Shown piece after piece: positions 52,673-60,641 of a stretch of 64,000 nt of DNA; within the stretch, counting starts at the first letter, position 1, and each line of letters opens with the position of its first letter. The translations under genes were made by a program, and so were the position numbers. Under the pieces are notes generated by a model. It saw only the letters and a program-made list of their open reading frames with translations, was not told where the DNA came from and ran no database searches. The DNA comes from an uncultured Ruminococcus sp. (lineage in GTDB: Bacteria; Bacillota; Clostridia; Oscillospirales; Acutalibacteraceae). The stretch spans positions 61,813 to 125,812 of the forward strand of contig CACYPV010000004.1 of NCBI GenBank assembly GCA_902776375.1. Reading direction: 5' to 3'.

Positions 52673-52701
52673 TTGACAAAACGGGTTTGAATTGATAAAA
52701 T
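52673..52701 (+). promoter_or_regulatory. Promoter of pncB, with operator-like inverted repeat
   Basis: TTGACA (52673-52678), 17 bases, TAAAAT (52696-52701). ACCCGTT (52660-52666) and AACGGGT (52679-52685) form an inverted repeat around the -35. Confidence 0.75.
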
Positions 52702-52730
52702 TAAAGCATGATTTAAGGGAGATGTTACCT

Positions 52731-54173
52731 ATGAAAAAAGAAAACCTCGCAATGCTCTGCGATTACTATGAATTCACAATGTCGAACGGCTATTTTAAAA
52801 ACGGCTTTTACAAGAAGAACGTTTACTTTGACGTGTTTTTCCGCAAGGTGCCGGACAACGGCGGCTTTGCCATTGCCGCGGGCTTGGAGCAGCTTATAGA
52901 TTATATAAAAGAGCTGCACTTTGAGGACGAGGACATCGCCTATCTGCGCTCAAAGGGCATATTTGACGAGGGCTTTTTGGATTATCTTAAAAACTTTAAA
53001 TTCAGCGGCGACATCTACGCCGTTCCCGAGGGCACGCCCGTTTTCCCGAACGAGCCGATAGTCACGATAAAGGCTCCCGCAATTGAGGCGCAAATCGTCG
53101 AGACCTTTGTGCTGCTTTCTATCAACCACCAGACGCTTATCGCCACCAAAGCCAACCGCATAGTTCGCGCGGCTCAGGGCAGGACGGTGCTCGAGTTCGG
53201 CTCGCGCCGCGCTCAGGGCGCAAGCGGAGCGGTGCTGGGGGCAAGAGCGGCGTACATCGGCGGCTGTAAGGGCACCGCGTGCGCGCTGACCGACGAGCTT
53301 TACGGAGTACCCGCGGGCGGAACGATGGCTCATTCATGGATCCAGATGTTCGACAGCGAGTACGACGCGTTCAGGACATACTGCGAGCTTTATCCCGACA
53401 ATCCGACCCTGCTCGTCGACACCTACAACACGCTGAAAAGCGGCGTGCCGAACGCGATAAAGGTGTTCAAGGAGGTGCTGCTGCCTCAGGGCAAAACCAA
53501 GTGCGCCATTCGCCTTGACTCGGGCGATATCTCCTACCTCTCGAAAAAGGCGCGTAAAATGCTTGACGAGGCGGGGCTGACCGACTGCACCATCACCGCG
53601 TCCAATTCGCTGGATGAAAACCTTATCCGCGATTTGATGATGCAGGGCGCTCAGGTCGACACCTTCGGCGTGGGCGAGCGGCTTATCACCTCGGCTAAGT
53701 CGCCTGTGTTCGGCGGCGTTTACAAGCTTGTGGCGGTCGAGGACGAGAGCGGCGAGATCGTGCCTAAGATCAAGGTCAGCGAGAACACCGCGAAGATAAC
53801 CAACCCGCATTTCAAAAAGCTCTACCGCTACTACGACAGGGAGAGCGGCAAGGCTATCGCCGACGAGCTGTGCGTATGGGACGAGACGGTTGACGACAGC
53901 AAGCCGCACACGATCTTTGACCCCAACGCCACTTGGAAAACAAAAACCCTCACGGATTTTACCGCAAGGGAGTTGCTTGTGCCGATATTCAAAAACGGCG
54001 AGTGCGTGTATGAGCAGCCGTCGATCAACGAGATCGCCGACTATTGCCGCGAGCAGGTCGACCTGCTTTGGGACGAGGTCAAGCGCTTCGAGAATCCGCA
54101 TACCTATTATGTCGACCTTTCGAAAAAGCTGTATGAGATAAAGGGCATACTGCTGAATGTATACGGAATGTAA
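52731..54173 (+). CDS. pncB: Nicotinate phosphoribosyltransferase
   Basis: The 480-residue enzyme of the NAPRT family has LCDYYEFTMSNGYF at its start, the phosphoribosyl-binding region LEFGSRRAQGASGAVLGARA near residue 155, the loop GTMAHSWIQMF with the phosphohistidine-type His near residue 203, and the barrel motifs IRLDSGDISYLSKKA and TITASNSLDENLI. It makes nicotinate mononucleotide for NAD salvage. ATG 52731 follows AAGGGAG. The leader upstream of the gene may be under a NAD-type repressor. Confidence 0.95.
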   Translation: MKKENLAMLCDYYEFTMSNGYFKNGFYKKNVYFDVFFRKVPDNGGFAIAAGLEQLIDYIKELHFEDEDIAYLRSKGIFDEGFLDYLKNFKFSGDIYAVPEGTPVFPNEPIVTIKAPAIEAQIVETFVLLSINHQTLIATKANRIVRAAQGRTVLEFGSRRAQGASGAVLGARAAYIGGCKGTACALTDELYGVPAGGTMAHSWIQMFDSEYDAFRTYCELYPDNPTLLVDTYNTLKSGVPNAIKVFKEVLLPQGKTKCAIRLDSGDISYLSKKARKMLDEAGLTDCTITASNSLDENLIRDLMMQGAQVDTFGVGERLITSAKSPVFGGVYKLVAVEDESGEIVPKIKVSENTAKITNPHFKKLYRYYDRESGKAIADELCVWDETVDDSKPHTIFDPNATWKTKTLTDFTARELLVPIFKNGECVYEQPSINEIADYCREQVDLLWDEVKRFENPHTYYVDLSKKLYEIKGILLNVYGM

Positions 54174-54176
54174 AAC

Positions 54177-54211
54177 AATTGAGATTTGACAATTGACAAT
54201 GGACAATTAAG
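54177..54211. repeat. Heptamer tandem repeat, ATTGACA class
   Basis: Units AATTGAG, ATTTGAC, AATTGAC, AATGGAC and AATTAAG with a 7-base period start right after the pncB stop and run into the terminator. Same class as 320-343. Confidence 0.8.
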
Positions 54212-54233
54212 GGCAGCCGCGCGGCTGCCCTTT
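54209..54233. terminator. Bidirectional terminator identical to the one at 22392
   Basis: The same 25-base AAGGGCAGCCG hairpin, again between convergent genes (pncB and the small murE-operon gene). Confidence 0.85.
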
Positions 54234-54240
54234 GCAGTTG

Positions 54241-54324
54241 TTATTCTCCGTAAAAGCCCTTGTCGCTGAGCGACGCCCATTTGATATACATTTCTTTTTC
54301 GGCAATTCGGTTAAGATCGGTCAT
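54241..54324 (-). CDS. 27-residue peptide, last gene of the murE operon
   Basis: A short frame MTDLNRIAEKEMYIKWASLS ending GFYGE. AAAGGTG precedes its ATG, and the start overlaps the end of the 90-residue gene by 14 bases. It ends just before the terminator. Coupling, ribosome site and position support a real small gene. The peptide has one amphipathic helix and no membrane span; function unknown. Confidence 0.5.
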   Translation of the reverse strand: MTDLNRIAEKEMYIKWASLSDKGFYGE

Positions 54325-54583
54325 AATTAATACGCACCTTTCTGATATTTTTTAAAAAAATCTGAGGGTCGATGCAAAGGTTTTCAAGGATAGGGATGAG
54401 GTCTATGTATTCCTCGGTTTCAACGCCGTTATAGATTGCCAGTACGACCAGATATCCCGCGTCCCATTCTATGACCCTCGTGTATTTTTCGAGCTTAGGC
54501 GAGGTTTTAAAACGGATTGTTTGATGATCGTAGGAGAATGAGGTAAAGCGGCTGTCGTTTGATAAAATAGCTTCTGTGCTCAT
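54311..54583 (-). CDS. Hypothetical protein coupled to murE
   Basis: The 90-residue soluble protein begins MSTEAILSNDSRFTSFSYDH and contains VIEWDAGYLVVLAIYNGVET followed by YIDLIPILENLCID. The pattern of alternating strands and a helix resembles small DUF proteins of Clostridia, but I do not recognise it. Its ATG overlaps the murE stop codon (TAATG), so it is translated with murE. A link to the cell wall is inferred from that alone. Confidence 0.6.
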   Translation of the reverse strand: MSTEAILSNDSRFTSFSYDHQTIRFKTSPKLEKYTRVIEWDAGYLVVLAIYNGVETEEYIDLIPILENLCIDPQIFLKNIRKVRINYDRS

Positions 54584-56049
54584 TATAGTTTCTCTTCCTC
54601 GATGATCTCGGCGATAAGCTCGCGCTCGTCCATGTGGTATTTTACGCCTTTGATCTCCTGGTAGTCCTCGTGACCTTTGCCGGCGAGAACGATTATGTCG
54701 CCGTCCTCGGCGTTCTTCATGCAGTAGCGGATCGCCTCTTTGCGGTTGGGGACAACCACGTATTTGCCGTCGGTTTTGTGCAGACCGGTCTTGATATCCT
54801 CGATGATATCCATTACATCCTCAAAGCGCGAGTTGTCCTCGGTGATGACCGAAAGGTCGCTCAGCCTGCCGGAGGTCTCGCCCATCTCAAAGCGGCGCAC
54901 CTTGGGGCGGTTGCCGCCCGCGCCGAACATCGTTATAAGGCGGTGGGGCTCATACTGTCTGAGGGTGGTCAGCACGTTCTCCATCGACATGGCGTTGTGC
55001 GCGTAGTCAATAAGCAGGCTGTAGTTGCCGGGCACCTTGACGGGCTCGACCCTGCCCTTTACATGCGCGACACGCAGACCCTCTACAATAGCCGCGTCGG
55101 GAATATCGAAGAAGCTTACGGCGCTGATTGCCGCGAGCGCGTTGTACACGTTGAAAATACCGGGAACGCCGACGTCGAGCGAAAGCTCCTTTGCTCCCTC
55201 GGTCTCAAAGTGCACGCCGATAAAGCCGTCGTCGGAGAGCAGGCGGTCATTTTTGGCACGGAGCTCCGCGTCCTCTGAAAAGCCGAAGGTGTGTACCTTG
55301 CCCTTGAAGTCCTTGGTGATATCGATGTATTTGGGATCGTCGCAGTTGGCGGCGGCGTTTTTGACCTGACGGAAGAGCAGGCTCTTGCAGTAGAGGTATT
55401 CCTCCATGTCCTTGTGTTCGACTCCGCCGATGTGGTCGTCGCCGAAGTTGGTGAACACGCCGACGTCAAAGGTCGTGCCGGCAAGACGGTGATGCTTCAG
55501 TCCGATCGAGGAAGCCTCTATCACCATCGCGCCGCAGCCCGCGTTGATCATATCGCGCATAGCCTTTTGAATCTCGTAGCTCTCGGGGGTGGTGTTGTCG
55601 GTTTTGTAGGTGCTTCCGCCGTAAACGATACCCAGTGTGCCGATGGTGCCGGTTTTTATGCCGGCGTGTTCAAATATCTCGGCTATCATTGCGGTGGTGG
55701 TGGTTTTGCCCTTGGTGCCGGTGATCGCTACGGTCTTTAGCTCGTTTGCGGGATTGCCGAAAAGCTCGGTGCTCATCAGCGCAAGCGCATAGCGGGTGTT
55801 GTCCACCTTCACCACGGCCACGTTTTCGGGAACGTCAAAGTCGAGGTCGTCGCTGATAACCAGCGCGGACGCGCCCTTTTCAACAGCGGACTTCGCAAAC
55901 TTGTGTCCGTCGGAGGTGTAGCCCTTAAGGCAGACAAAGGCAGTACCGGGCGCAGCCTTGCGCGAGTCGTAGACGATATCGCGGATATCCGCGTCCGCCT
56001 CATTTACAAAGGTATATTCAAGATTTTTTAAAAGCTGTGTAAGTTTCAT
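54583..56049 (-). CDS. murE: UDP-MurNAc-dipeptide ligase (MurE)
   Basis: The 488-residue Mur ligase has an N-terminal UDP-sugar domain (DSRKAAPGTAFVCLKGYTSD), the ATP loop ITGTKGKTTTTAMI near residue 110, the Mg/lysine region and NTTPESYEIQK, and the C-terminal domain with LIDYAHNAMSMENVL near residue 340. The specificity motif reads ITEDNSRFED where DAP-adding enzymes have DNPR and Lys-adding enzymes do not have the Arg. The Arg is kept, so meso-DAP is the likely substrate, with a Pro-to-Ser change. It is the first of three coupled genes with its own promoter. Confidence 0.93.
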   Translation of the reverse strand: MKLTQLLKNLEYTFVNEADADIRDIVYDSRKAAPGTAFVCLKGYTSDGHKFAKSAVEKGASALVISDDLDFDVPENVAVVKVDNTRYALALMSTELFGNPANELKTVAITGTKGKTTTTAMIAEIFEHAGIKTGTIGTLGIVYGGSTYKTDNTTPESYEIQKAMRDMINAGCGAMVIEASSIGLKHHRLAGTTFDVGVFTNFGDDHIGGVEHKDMEEYLYCKSLLFRQVKNAAANCDDPKYIDITKDFKGKVHTFGFSEDAELRAKNDRLLSDDGFIGVHFETEGAKELSLDVGVPGIFNVYNALAAISAVSFFDIPDAAIVEGLRVAHVKGRVEPVKVPGNYSLLIDYAHNAMSMENVLTTLRQYEPHRLITMFGAGGNRPKVRRFEMGETSGRLSDLSVITEDNSRFEDVMDIIEDIKTGLHKTDGKYVVVPNRKEAIRYCMKNAEDGDIIVLAGKGHEDYQEIKGVKYHMDERELIAEIIEEEKL

Positions 56050-56109
56050 TATGCTCTCTCCTTTTCAAGCCGCCGCCGGCATATTTTTCCCGGAAGCCTT
56101 ACCTAATCT

Positions 56110-56138
56110 ATTATAGCAACAATTGATTGAGATTACAA
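56110..56138 (-). promoter_or_regulatory. Promoter of the murE operon
   Basis: Minus strand: TTGTAA (56138-56133), 17 bases, TATAAT (56115-56110). Confidence 0.75.
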
Positions 56139-56139
56139 C

Positions 56140-56517
56140 AGTTTTGAGCGGCGTTTTTCAAAATATTGAGTTTGAATATATTGCAAATCCCATATGTTGA
56201 GGTGTTGAAAAAAGCTGCTTTCGGGCGAACGCCGCCGGCTTATGTTGGTTATTTTGGATATTGGTGAAAATTAACTAAAATTTTTTGCAAAATTTTTTCA
56301 CTACCTCGAAATCAGGGGTTTTGACATGCCAAAATAAGACATATCTCTCAATTAATTCAAGTACACTTATACAGATTGTACAAAGGATTGGCGGTTATAA
56401 TGCACAAAAACCAAAAACTAAGTTTGTGAAAGACTCACAAATGTCTTGAAATAACAGGTAAATTTATACAAAAATTCAAAGCAAAATTAACAAGTTAGAT
56501 AAAAAGAACAAAAGTAG
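56140..56517. other. AT-rich intergenic region, no gene seen
   Basis: The region between the divergent murE and malE promoters is AT-rich. No frame with a ribosome site is visible. It contains a direct repeat, TTTTTTGCAAAATTTTTTC-like, near 56279-56302. No clear catabolite (cre) or MalR-type operator was found, although an upstream activator site could lie here. Confidence 0.5.
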
Positions 56518-56546
56518 TTGAAATTTCCCGACTTTTTTGATATTAT
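56518..56546 (+). promoter_or_regulatory. Promoter of the maltodextrin operon
   Basis: TTGAAA (56518-56523), 17 bases, TATTAT (56541-56546). Confidence 0.7.
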
Positions 56547-56620
56547 TTAGTTAGTGGAATAGAGCGTAATTTGTGCAATTTGCTCCATTACTCAATATTT
56601 TTAGAAAGAAGGACTTTCCA

Positions 56621-57973
56621 ATGAAAAAAGTACTCGCCATTTTATTGGCAGGCATGATGACAGCGACCGCTTTTGCAGGTTGCGGCGGCGGAAGCAGCTC
56701 AAGCACTGATTCCAATGCTGATTCCAAGACTGAGTCCAAGGCTGACGACGCCTCTAAAGGCGACGACGGCAGCAAGGCCGAAGCAGATATGGATCCCTCA
56801 TGGGCAGACGAATCGCTGTTCGGCGGTGAGACCGACATCACTCTGAAGGTTTGGGCTCCCGACAAGGCTGTAAGCCTTACAAAAGAGCAGGTCGAAGCTT
56901 TCAAAAAGCATTATTCGAACATCAAGTTCAAGAGCATCGAAGTAGTTGCGCAGGGTGAATCCGACGCTGCTACCCAGATCATGAACGACCCCGAGAAGGC
57001 AGCTGACGTATTCGGCTTCCCGAGTGACCAGCTCGATAAGCTCATCGCTACTAAGGTTCTTTCTCCTGTAGCTCAGGGCTTTGTAAACACCATCAAGGCT
57101 AACAACGCTCAGAAGACCATCGACGCTGTTACCGAAGGCGACAAGCTCTATGCGTTCCCCGAGACCAATGATAACGGCTACTATCTCGTATACGACAACA
57201 CTGTTGTTACCGACGAAGACGCCAAGACTCTCGAAGGCGTTCTCGCAGCCTGCAAGGCTAAGAACAAGCAGTTCATCCTCGACAGCGGCAACGGCTTCTA
57301 CAGCTGCATGTTCGCATTCACCGGCGGCGCTCTCATCGACGGTTTTGAGGCTGACGGCGTTACTCAGAAGTTCGTTGAATACAACGAAGACGAAGTTATC
57401 GACACCCTGATGGCTTTCGCTAAGCTGATGAAGGATTACAAGAACACCTACAGCTCACAGGATACCGCTAACATCTCCTCCAGCTTCAAGAACGGCAAGG
57501 CCGGCGCCGGCGTAGACGGCACATGGAACTCTCAGGCTGACAAGGACGCTCTCGGCGACAAGTTCGGCGCTGCTAAGCTGCCCACCATCAACGTAGGCGG
57601 AACCGACAAGCAGATCATCTCCATGTTCGGTTACAAGTACATCGGCGTTAACTCCTACACCAAGTTCCCGCGCTCTGCTCAGATCCTTGCTTACTACCTC
57701 ACCGGTGAGGAAGCTCAGACCCAGAGAGCTCAGAAGCTCGGTTGGGGTCCCTCCAACACCAAGGCTCAGGAAGCTGTTAAGGACGATCCGATCATCCAGG
57801 CTGTTTCCGCTCAGTCTGAGAACGCTGTAGCACAGGTTAAGATCGCAGGTACATTCTGGACTCCTATGGGAACACTCGGCAGCGAGCTCTACAAGGACAG
57901 CTGGAAGCCCGAAGACAGAAACGCTACAAAGACTCTGTTTGACAAGATCATCTCCAACGTCAAGGACGAATAA
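56621..57973 (+). CDS. malE: Maltose/maltodextrin-binding lipoprotein
   Basis: The 450-residue protein has a lipobox (FAGC near residue 20), a Ser/Asp/Lys-rich spacer of about 45 residues and a type-1 solute-binding domain: ITLKVWAPDKAVSLTKEQVE, YAFPETNDNGYYLVYDNTVV, AGAGVDGTWNSQ and LGWGPSNTKAQEAV. These match MalE-type maltodextrin binders. AGAAAGGA precedes the ATG. malF, malG and a GH13 lipoprotein follow. No ATPase gene is present; a shared MsmX-type ATPase is the usual solution in Firmicutes. Confidence 0.9.
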   Translation: MKKVLAILLAGMMTATAFAGCGGGSSSSTDSNADSKTESKADDASKGDDGSKAEADMDPSWADESLFGGETDITLKVWAPDKAVSLTKEQVEAFKKHYSNIKFKSIEVVAQGESDAATQIMNDPEKAADVFGFPSDQLDKLIATKVLSPVAQGFVNTIKANNAQKTIDAVTEGDKLYAFPETNDNGYYLVYDNTVVTDEDAKTLEGVLAACKAKNKQFILDSGNGFYSCMFAFTGGALIDGFEADGVTQKFVEYNEDEVIDTLMAFAKLMKDYKNTYSSQDTANISSSFKNGKAGAGVDGTWNSQADKDALGDKFGAAKLPTINVGGTDKQIISMFGYKYIGVNSYTKFPRSAQILAYYLTGEEAQTQRAQKLGWGPSNTKAQEAVKDDPIIQAVSAQSENAVAQVKIAGTFWTPMGTLGSELYKDSWKPEDRNATKTLFDKIISNVKDE

Positions 57974-58005
57974 TTCTTGATAAAATCAACTAAAAAATCA
58001 ATAAC

Positions 58006-58030
58006 GGGGTGCCCCTTTACGGGGCGCCCC
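58006..58030 (+). terminator. GC hairpin after malE
   Basis: GGGGTGCCCC, loop TTTAC, GGGGCGCCCC. No T-tract follows, so it should protect the malE mRNA end or partly stop polymerase rather than fully terminate. Confidence 0.7.
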
Positions 58031-58056
58031 CAAAGCTCCTGTTTTACGTTTTCTAT

Positions 58057-58116
58057 ACACCAAACGAATAATGTCTTTTATTTGTGAAAGCGTAAAAGGC
58101 ATTATTAGTTTGGTGT
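58057..58116 (+). repeat. Long inverted repeat between malE and malF
   Basis: The 24-base arms at 58057-58080 (ACACCAAACGAATAATG then TCTTTTA) and 58093-58116 pair with three mismatches around a 12-base loop. It is the second hairpin in this gap. Confidence 0.8.
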
Positions 58117-58159
58117 AAGATGAAAGAGAGATTTTCAAACTTTTTAAAGGAGAGCTTAT

Positions 58160-59665
58160 ATGACATACGTTGAATATAAACAGCTCAATCCGTTTCAAAG
58201 ATTTGCCTTCAACTTTAAGAAGATAATGAAAAATCTGCCAAGGAACATCGGCCGCTTTTTCAAGACCATCGGTCTGGCGATAGCGCACTTCTTTATCGGT
58301 ATAGGCAAAGGTTTTAAAAACTACGGTGTCACCTTTGTTAAAGGCGACTGGGCAACAAAACTTTCTTATGTGATTTTCGGCTTCGGTGATATCCATAAGG
58401 GCAAATACTATAAGGGTATCCTTTATTTTATCATTGAAGTTTTATACACCTTATTCATGGTATTCTTCGGCGCCGAGCAGCTCTATTGGCTGCCCACGCT
58501 GGGTACTCATGAAAGAGTCGTAGCATATGACGACTTCGGTTTTGAGACGGTAGTTGACGAAGGTCAAAGATCGATGCTGATCCTGCTTTACGGCACACTT
58601 ACCGTTGTTGTTACCATCGTTGTATTCGCTATCTACATTTCCAACATCAAGGACGCTTACCGTCATCAGCAGATGAGAGAAAGAGGCGAAAAGCCCACAA
58701 GCCTTAAAGTGGACGCCCGCGAATTCCTCGACGGCAAATATCACATCACCCTTCTTTCGTTCCCCATCCTGATGATCGCCGTATTCAACATACTGCCGCT
58801 GATCTTCATGATCCTCATAGCGTTCACCAACTATCACGGATTTGAACATCCTACGCTGTTCGACTGGGTAGGCATGGTCAACTTCTCAAACGTCTTTGAC
58901 GTTATCAACAGTACACAAAAAGCAAACACATTCTTCAGCATAGCGGGCTGGACGCTTTTGTGGGCGTTCGCCGCGACCTTCAGCAACTACATCCTCGGTA
59001 TGATCGTAGCGCTGATGATCAACAAAAAGGGCATCAAGTTCAAGGGCGTATTCAGAACGATGTTCGTTATCACCATCGCCGTTCCCCAGTTCGTATCCCT
59101 GCTTCTCATGAGCCAGATGCTCACTCAGGAGGGTGCGTTCAACATCCTGCTCGGCGACTTGTTCAACGGAGGCGTCAACCCGAAGATAGACTTCCTGGGC
59201 GGAAGCGCATGGGGTGCGCGACTGACGGTAATACTCGTAAACTGCTGGGTAGGTATCCCGTATACGATCCTTTCGATGTCCGGTATCTTGATGAACATTC
59301 CGGAGGATCTGTACGAGTCGGCGCGTATCGACGGTGCAACGCCTGTTAAGACATTCACAAAGATCACCCTGCCGTACATGATCTTCGTTACCACACCTCA
59401 GCTCATTACGCAGTTCGTTGGTAATATCAACAACTTCAACGTAATCTTCCTGCTGACAGGCGGTAAGCCTGCTAACCCCGACCTCTACGGCGCGGGCGAC
59501 ACCGATATCCTTGTTACATGGCTGTATCAGCTGTCGATGGGCGAGAAGAAGGACTACGGTCTTGCTTCGGCTATCGGTATCTTGGTATTCATAATCTGCG
59601 CAACTCTGTCGCTGATTATCTATAACAATTCTAAATCAATGAAGGATGAGGAGGCGTTCTCGTAA
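58160..59665 (+). CDS. malF: Maltodextrin ABC transporter permease MalF
   Basis: The 501-residue protein has an N-terminal extension of about 190 residues with two to three helices, typical of Firmicute MalF. The permease core has six helices and the EAA loop ESARIDGATPVKTFTKITLP near residue 390, which docks the ATPase. The end overlaps the malG start (TAATG). AAAGGAGAG precedes the ATG. It forms the membrane channel with MalG. Confidence 0.92.
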   Translation: MTYVEYKQLNPFQRFAFNFKKIMKNLPRNIGRFFKTIGLAIAHFFIGIGKGFKNYGVTFVKGDWATKLSYVIFGFGDIHKGKYYKGILYFIIEVLYTLFMVFFGAEQLYWLPTLGTHERVVAYDDFGFETVVDEGQRSMLILLYGTLTVVVTIVVFAIYISNIKDAYRHQQMRERGEKPTSLKVDAREFLDGKYHITLLSFPILMIAVFNILPLIFMILIAFTNYHGFEHPTLFDWVGMVNFSNVFDVINSTQKANTFFSIAGWTLLWAFAATFSNYILGMIVALMINKKGIKFKGVFRTMFVITIAVPQFVSLLLMSQMLTQEGAFNILLGDLFNGGVNPKIDFLGGSAWGARLTVILVNCWVGIPYTILSMSGILMNIPEDLYESARIDGATPVKTFTKITLPYMIFVTTPQLITQFVGNINNFNVIFLLTGGKPANPDLYGAGDTDILVTWLYQLSMGEKKDYGLASAIGILVFIICATLSLIIYNNSKSMKDEEAFS

Positions 59666-60534
59666 TGAAACTGTTTAAGAGTTATAAGTTCAGAAGAATC
59701 CTTCTTAACACGATAATCTACATCATCCTCGGTATAATGTGCATTATCTGGGTATCTCCGTTTATCTACCTGATGCTCCACTCCTTCCGCGCTGACGGCG
59801 GTGTTGTTACCAACGACGCTGTTCTGCCGCACAGATTTACGTTCCAGCACTACATCGAGCTGTTCGCTCCCTCGACGGATACTTCCTTGAACTTCCCGAG
59901 ATGGTTCATGAACACCTTCGTAGTAGCTTGCTTCAGCTGCGTTATCTCCACTATTTCCGTTCTGGCTGTTTCCTACGCGTTCAGCCGTCTGCGTTTCGGC
60001 ATCCGTAAAAAGCTCATGAATATCGCCATGATCCTCGGTATGTTCCCCGGCTTCATGACCATGATCGCTATTTACTACCTGCTGAAAATCATGGGCCTTG
60101 ACGGTAACCTTATCGCTCTTGTCCTATGTTACAGTTGCGGCGCGGGTCTCGGATTCCAAATCTCGAAGGGCTTCTTCGATACGATACCACGCGCGCTCGA
60201 CGAAGCGGCGACGATCGACGGCGCCACGAAGAATCAGATTTTCTGGAAGATCATCCTTCCGATGTCAAAGCCTATCGTTGTTTACACGATCCTCACTGCT
60301 TTCATCGGACCCTGGACAGACTTTATTCTTGCCAAGATCATCATGGGCGACAAGCATGACAACTACACGGTTGCCATCGGTCTGCAGATGATGAAGGACC
60401 CCGACCACATGACTCAGTGGTTCCAGGAATTCCTTGCGGGTTCTGTCGTTGTCGCGATCCCGATCACACTGCTCTTCCTCAAGATGCAGAAGTATTACGT
60501 TGAAGGCGTTACCGCCGGCGGCGTAAAGGGATAA
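59665..60534 (+). CDS. malG: Maltodextrin ABC transporter permease MalG
   Basis: The 289-residue protein has six helices, the EAA loop DEAATIDGATKNQIFWKIIL near residue 190 and the family end KMQKYYVEGVTAGGVKG, which reaches into the pore. It is coupled to malF. A GC-rich hairpin (60561-60593) follows, then the GH13 gene. Length is normal. Confidence 0.93.
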   Translation: MKLFKSYKFRRILLNTIIYIILGIMCIIWVSPFIYLMLHSFRADGGVVTNDAVLPHRFTFQHYIELFAPSTDTSLNFPRWFMNTFVVACFSCVISTISVLAVSYAFSRLRFGIRKKLMNIAMILGMFPGFMTMIAIYYLLKIMGLDGNLIALVLCYSCGAGLGFQISKGFFDTIPRALDEAATIDGATKNQIFWKIILPMSKPIVVYTILTAFIGPWTDFILAKIIMGDKHDNYTVAIGLQMMKDPDHMTQWFQEFLAGSVVVAIPITLLFLKMQKYYVEGVTAGGVKG

Positions 60535-60560
60535 TTTCCCAACACGATCAATAAGCTCAA

Positions 60561-60593
60561 ACGGGGGCGGCAGTCAGTGGCTGCCGTCCCCGT
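60561..60593 (+). terminator. Intercistronic hairpin after malG
   Basis: ACGGGGGCGGCAG and CTGCCGTCCCCGT pair with one wobble across a seven-base loop. No T-tract follows, so attenuation or mRNA protection is likely. A CCGCGG/CCGCGG stem lies right after it. Confidence 0.6.
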
Positions 60594-60641
60594 AAATCAA
60601 TCAGAGCGTCCGCGGAAAACCCGCGGTAACAGGGAACATTC

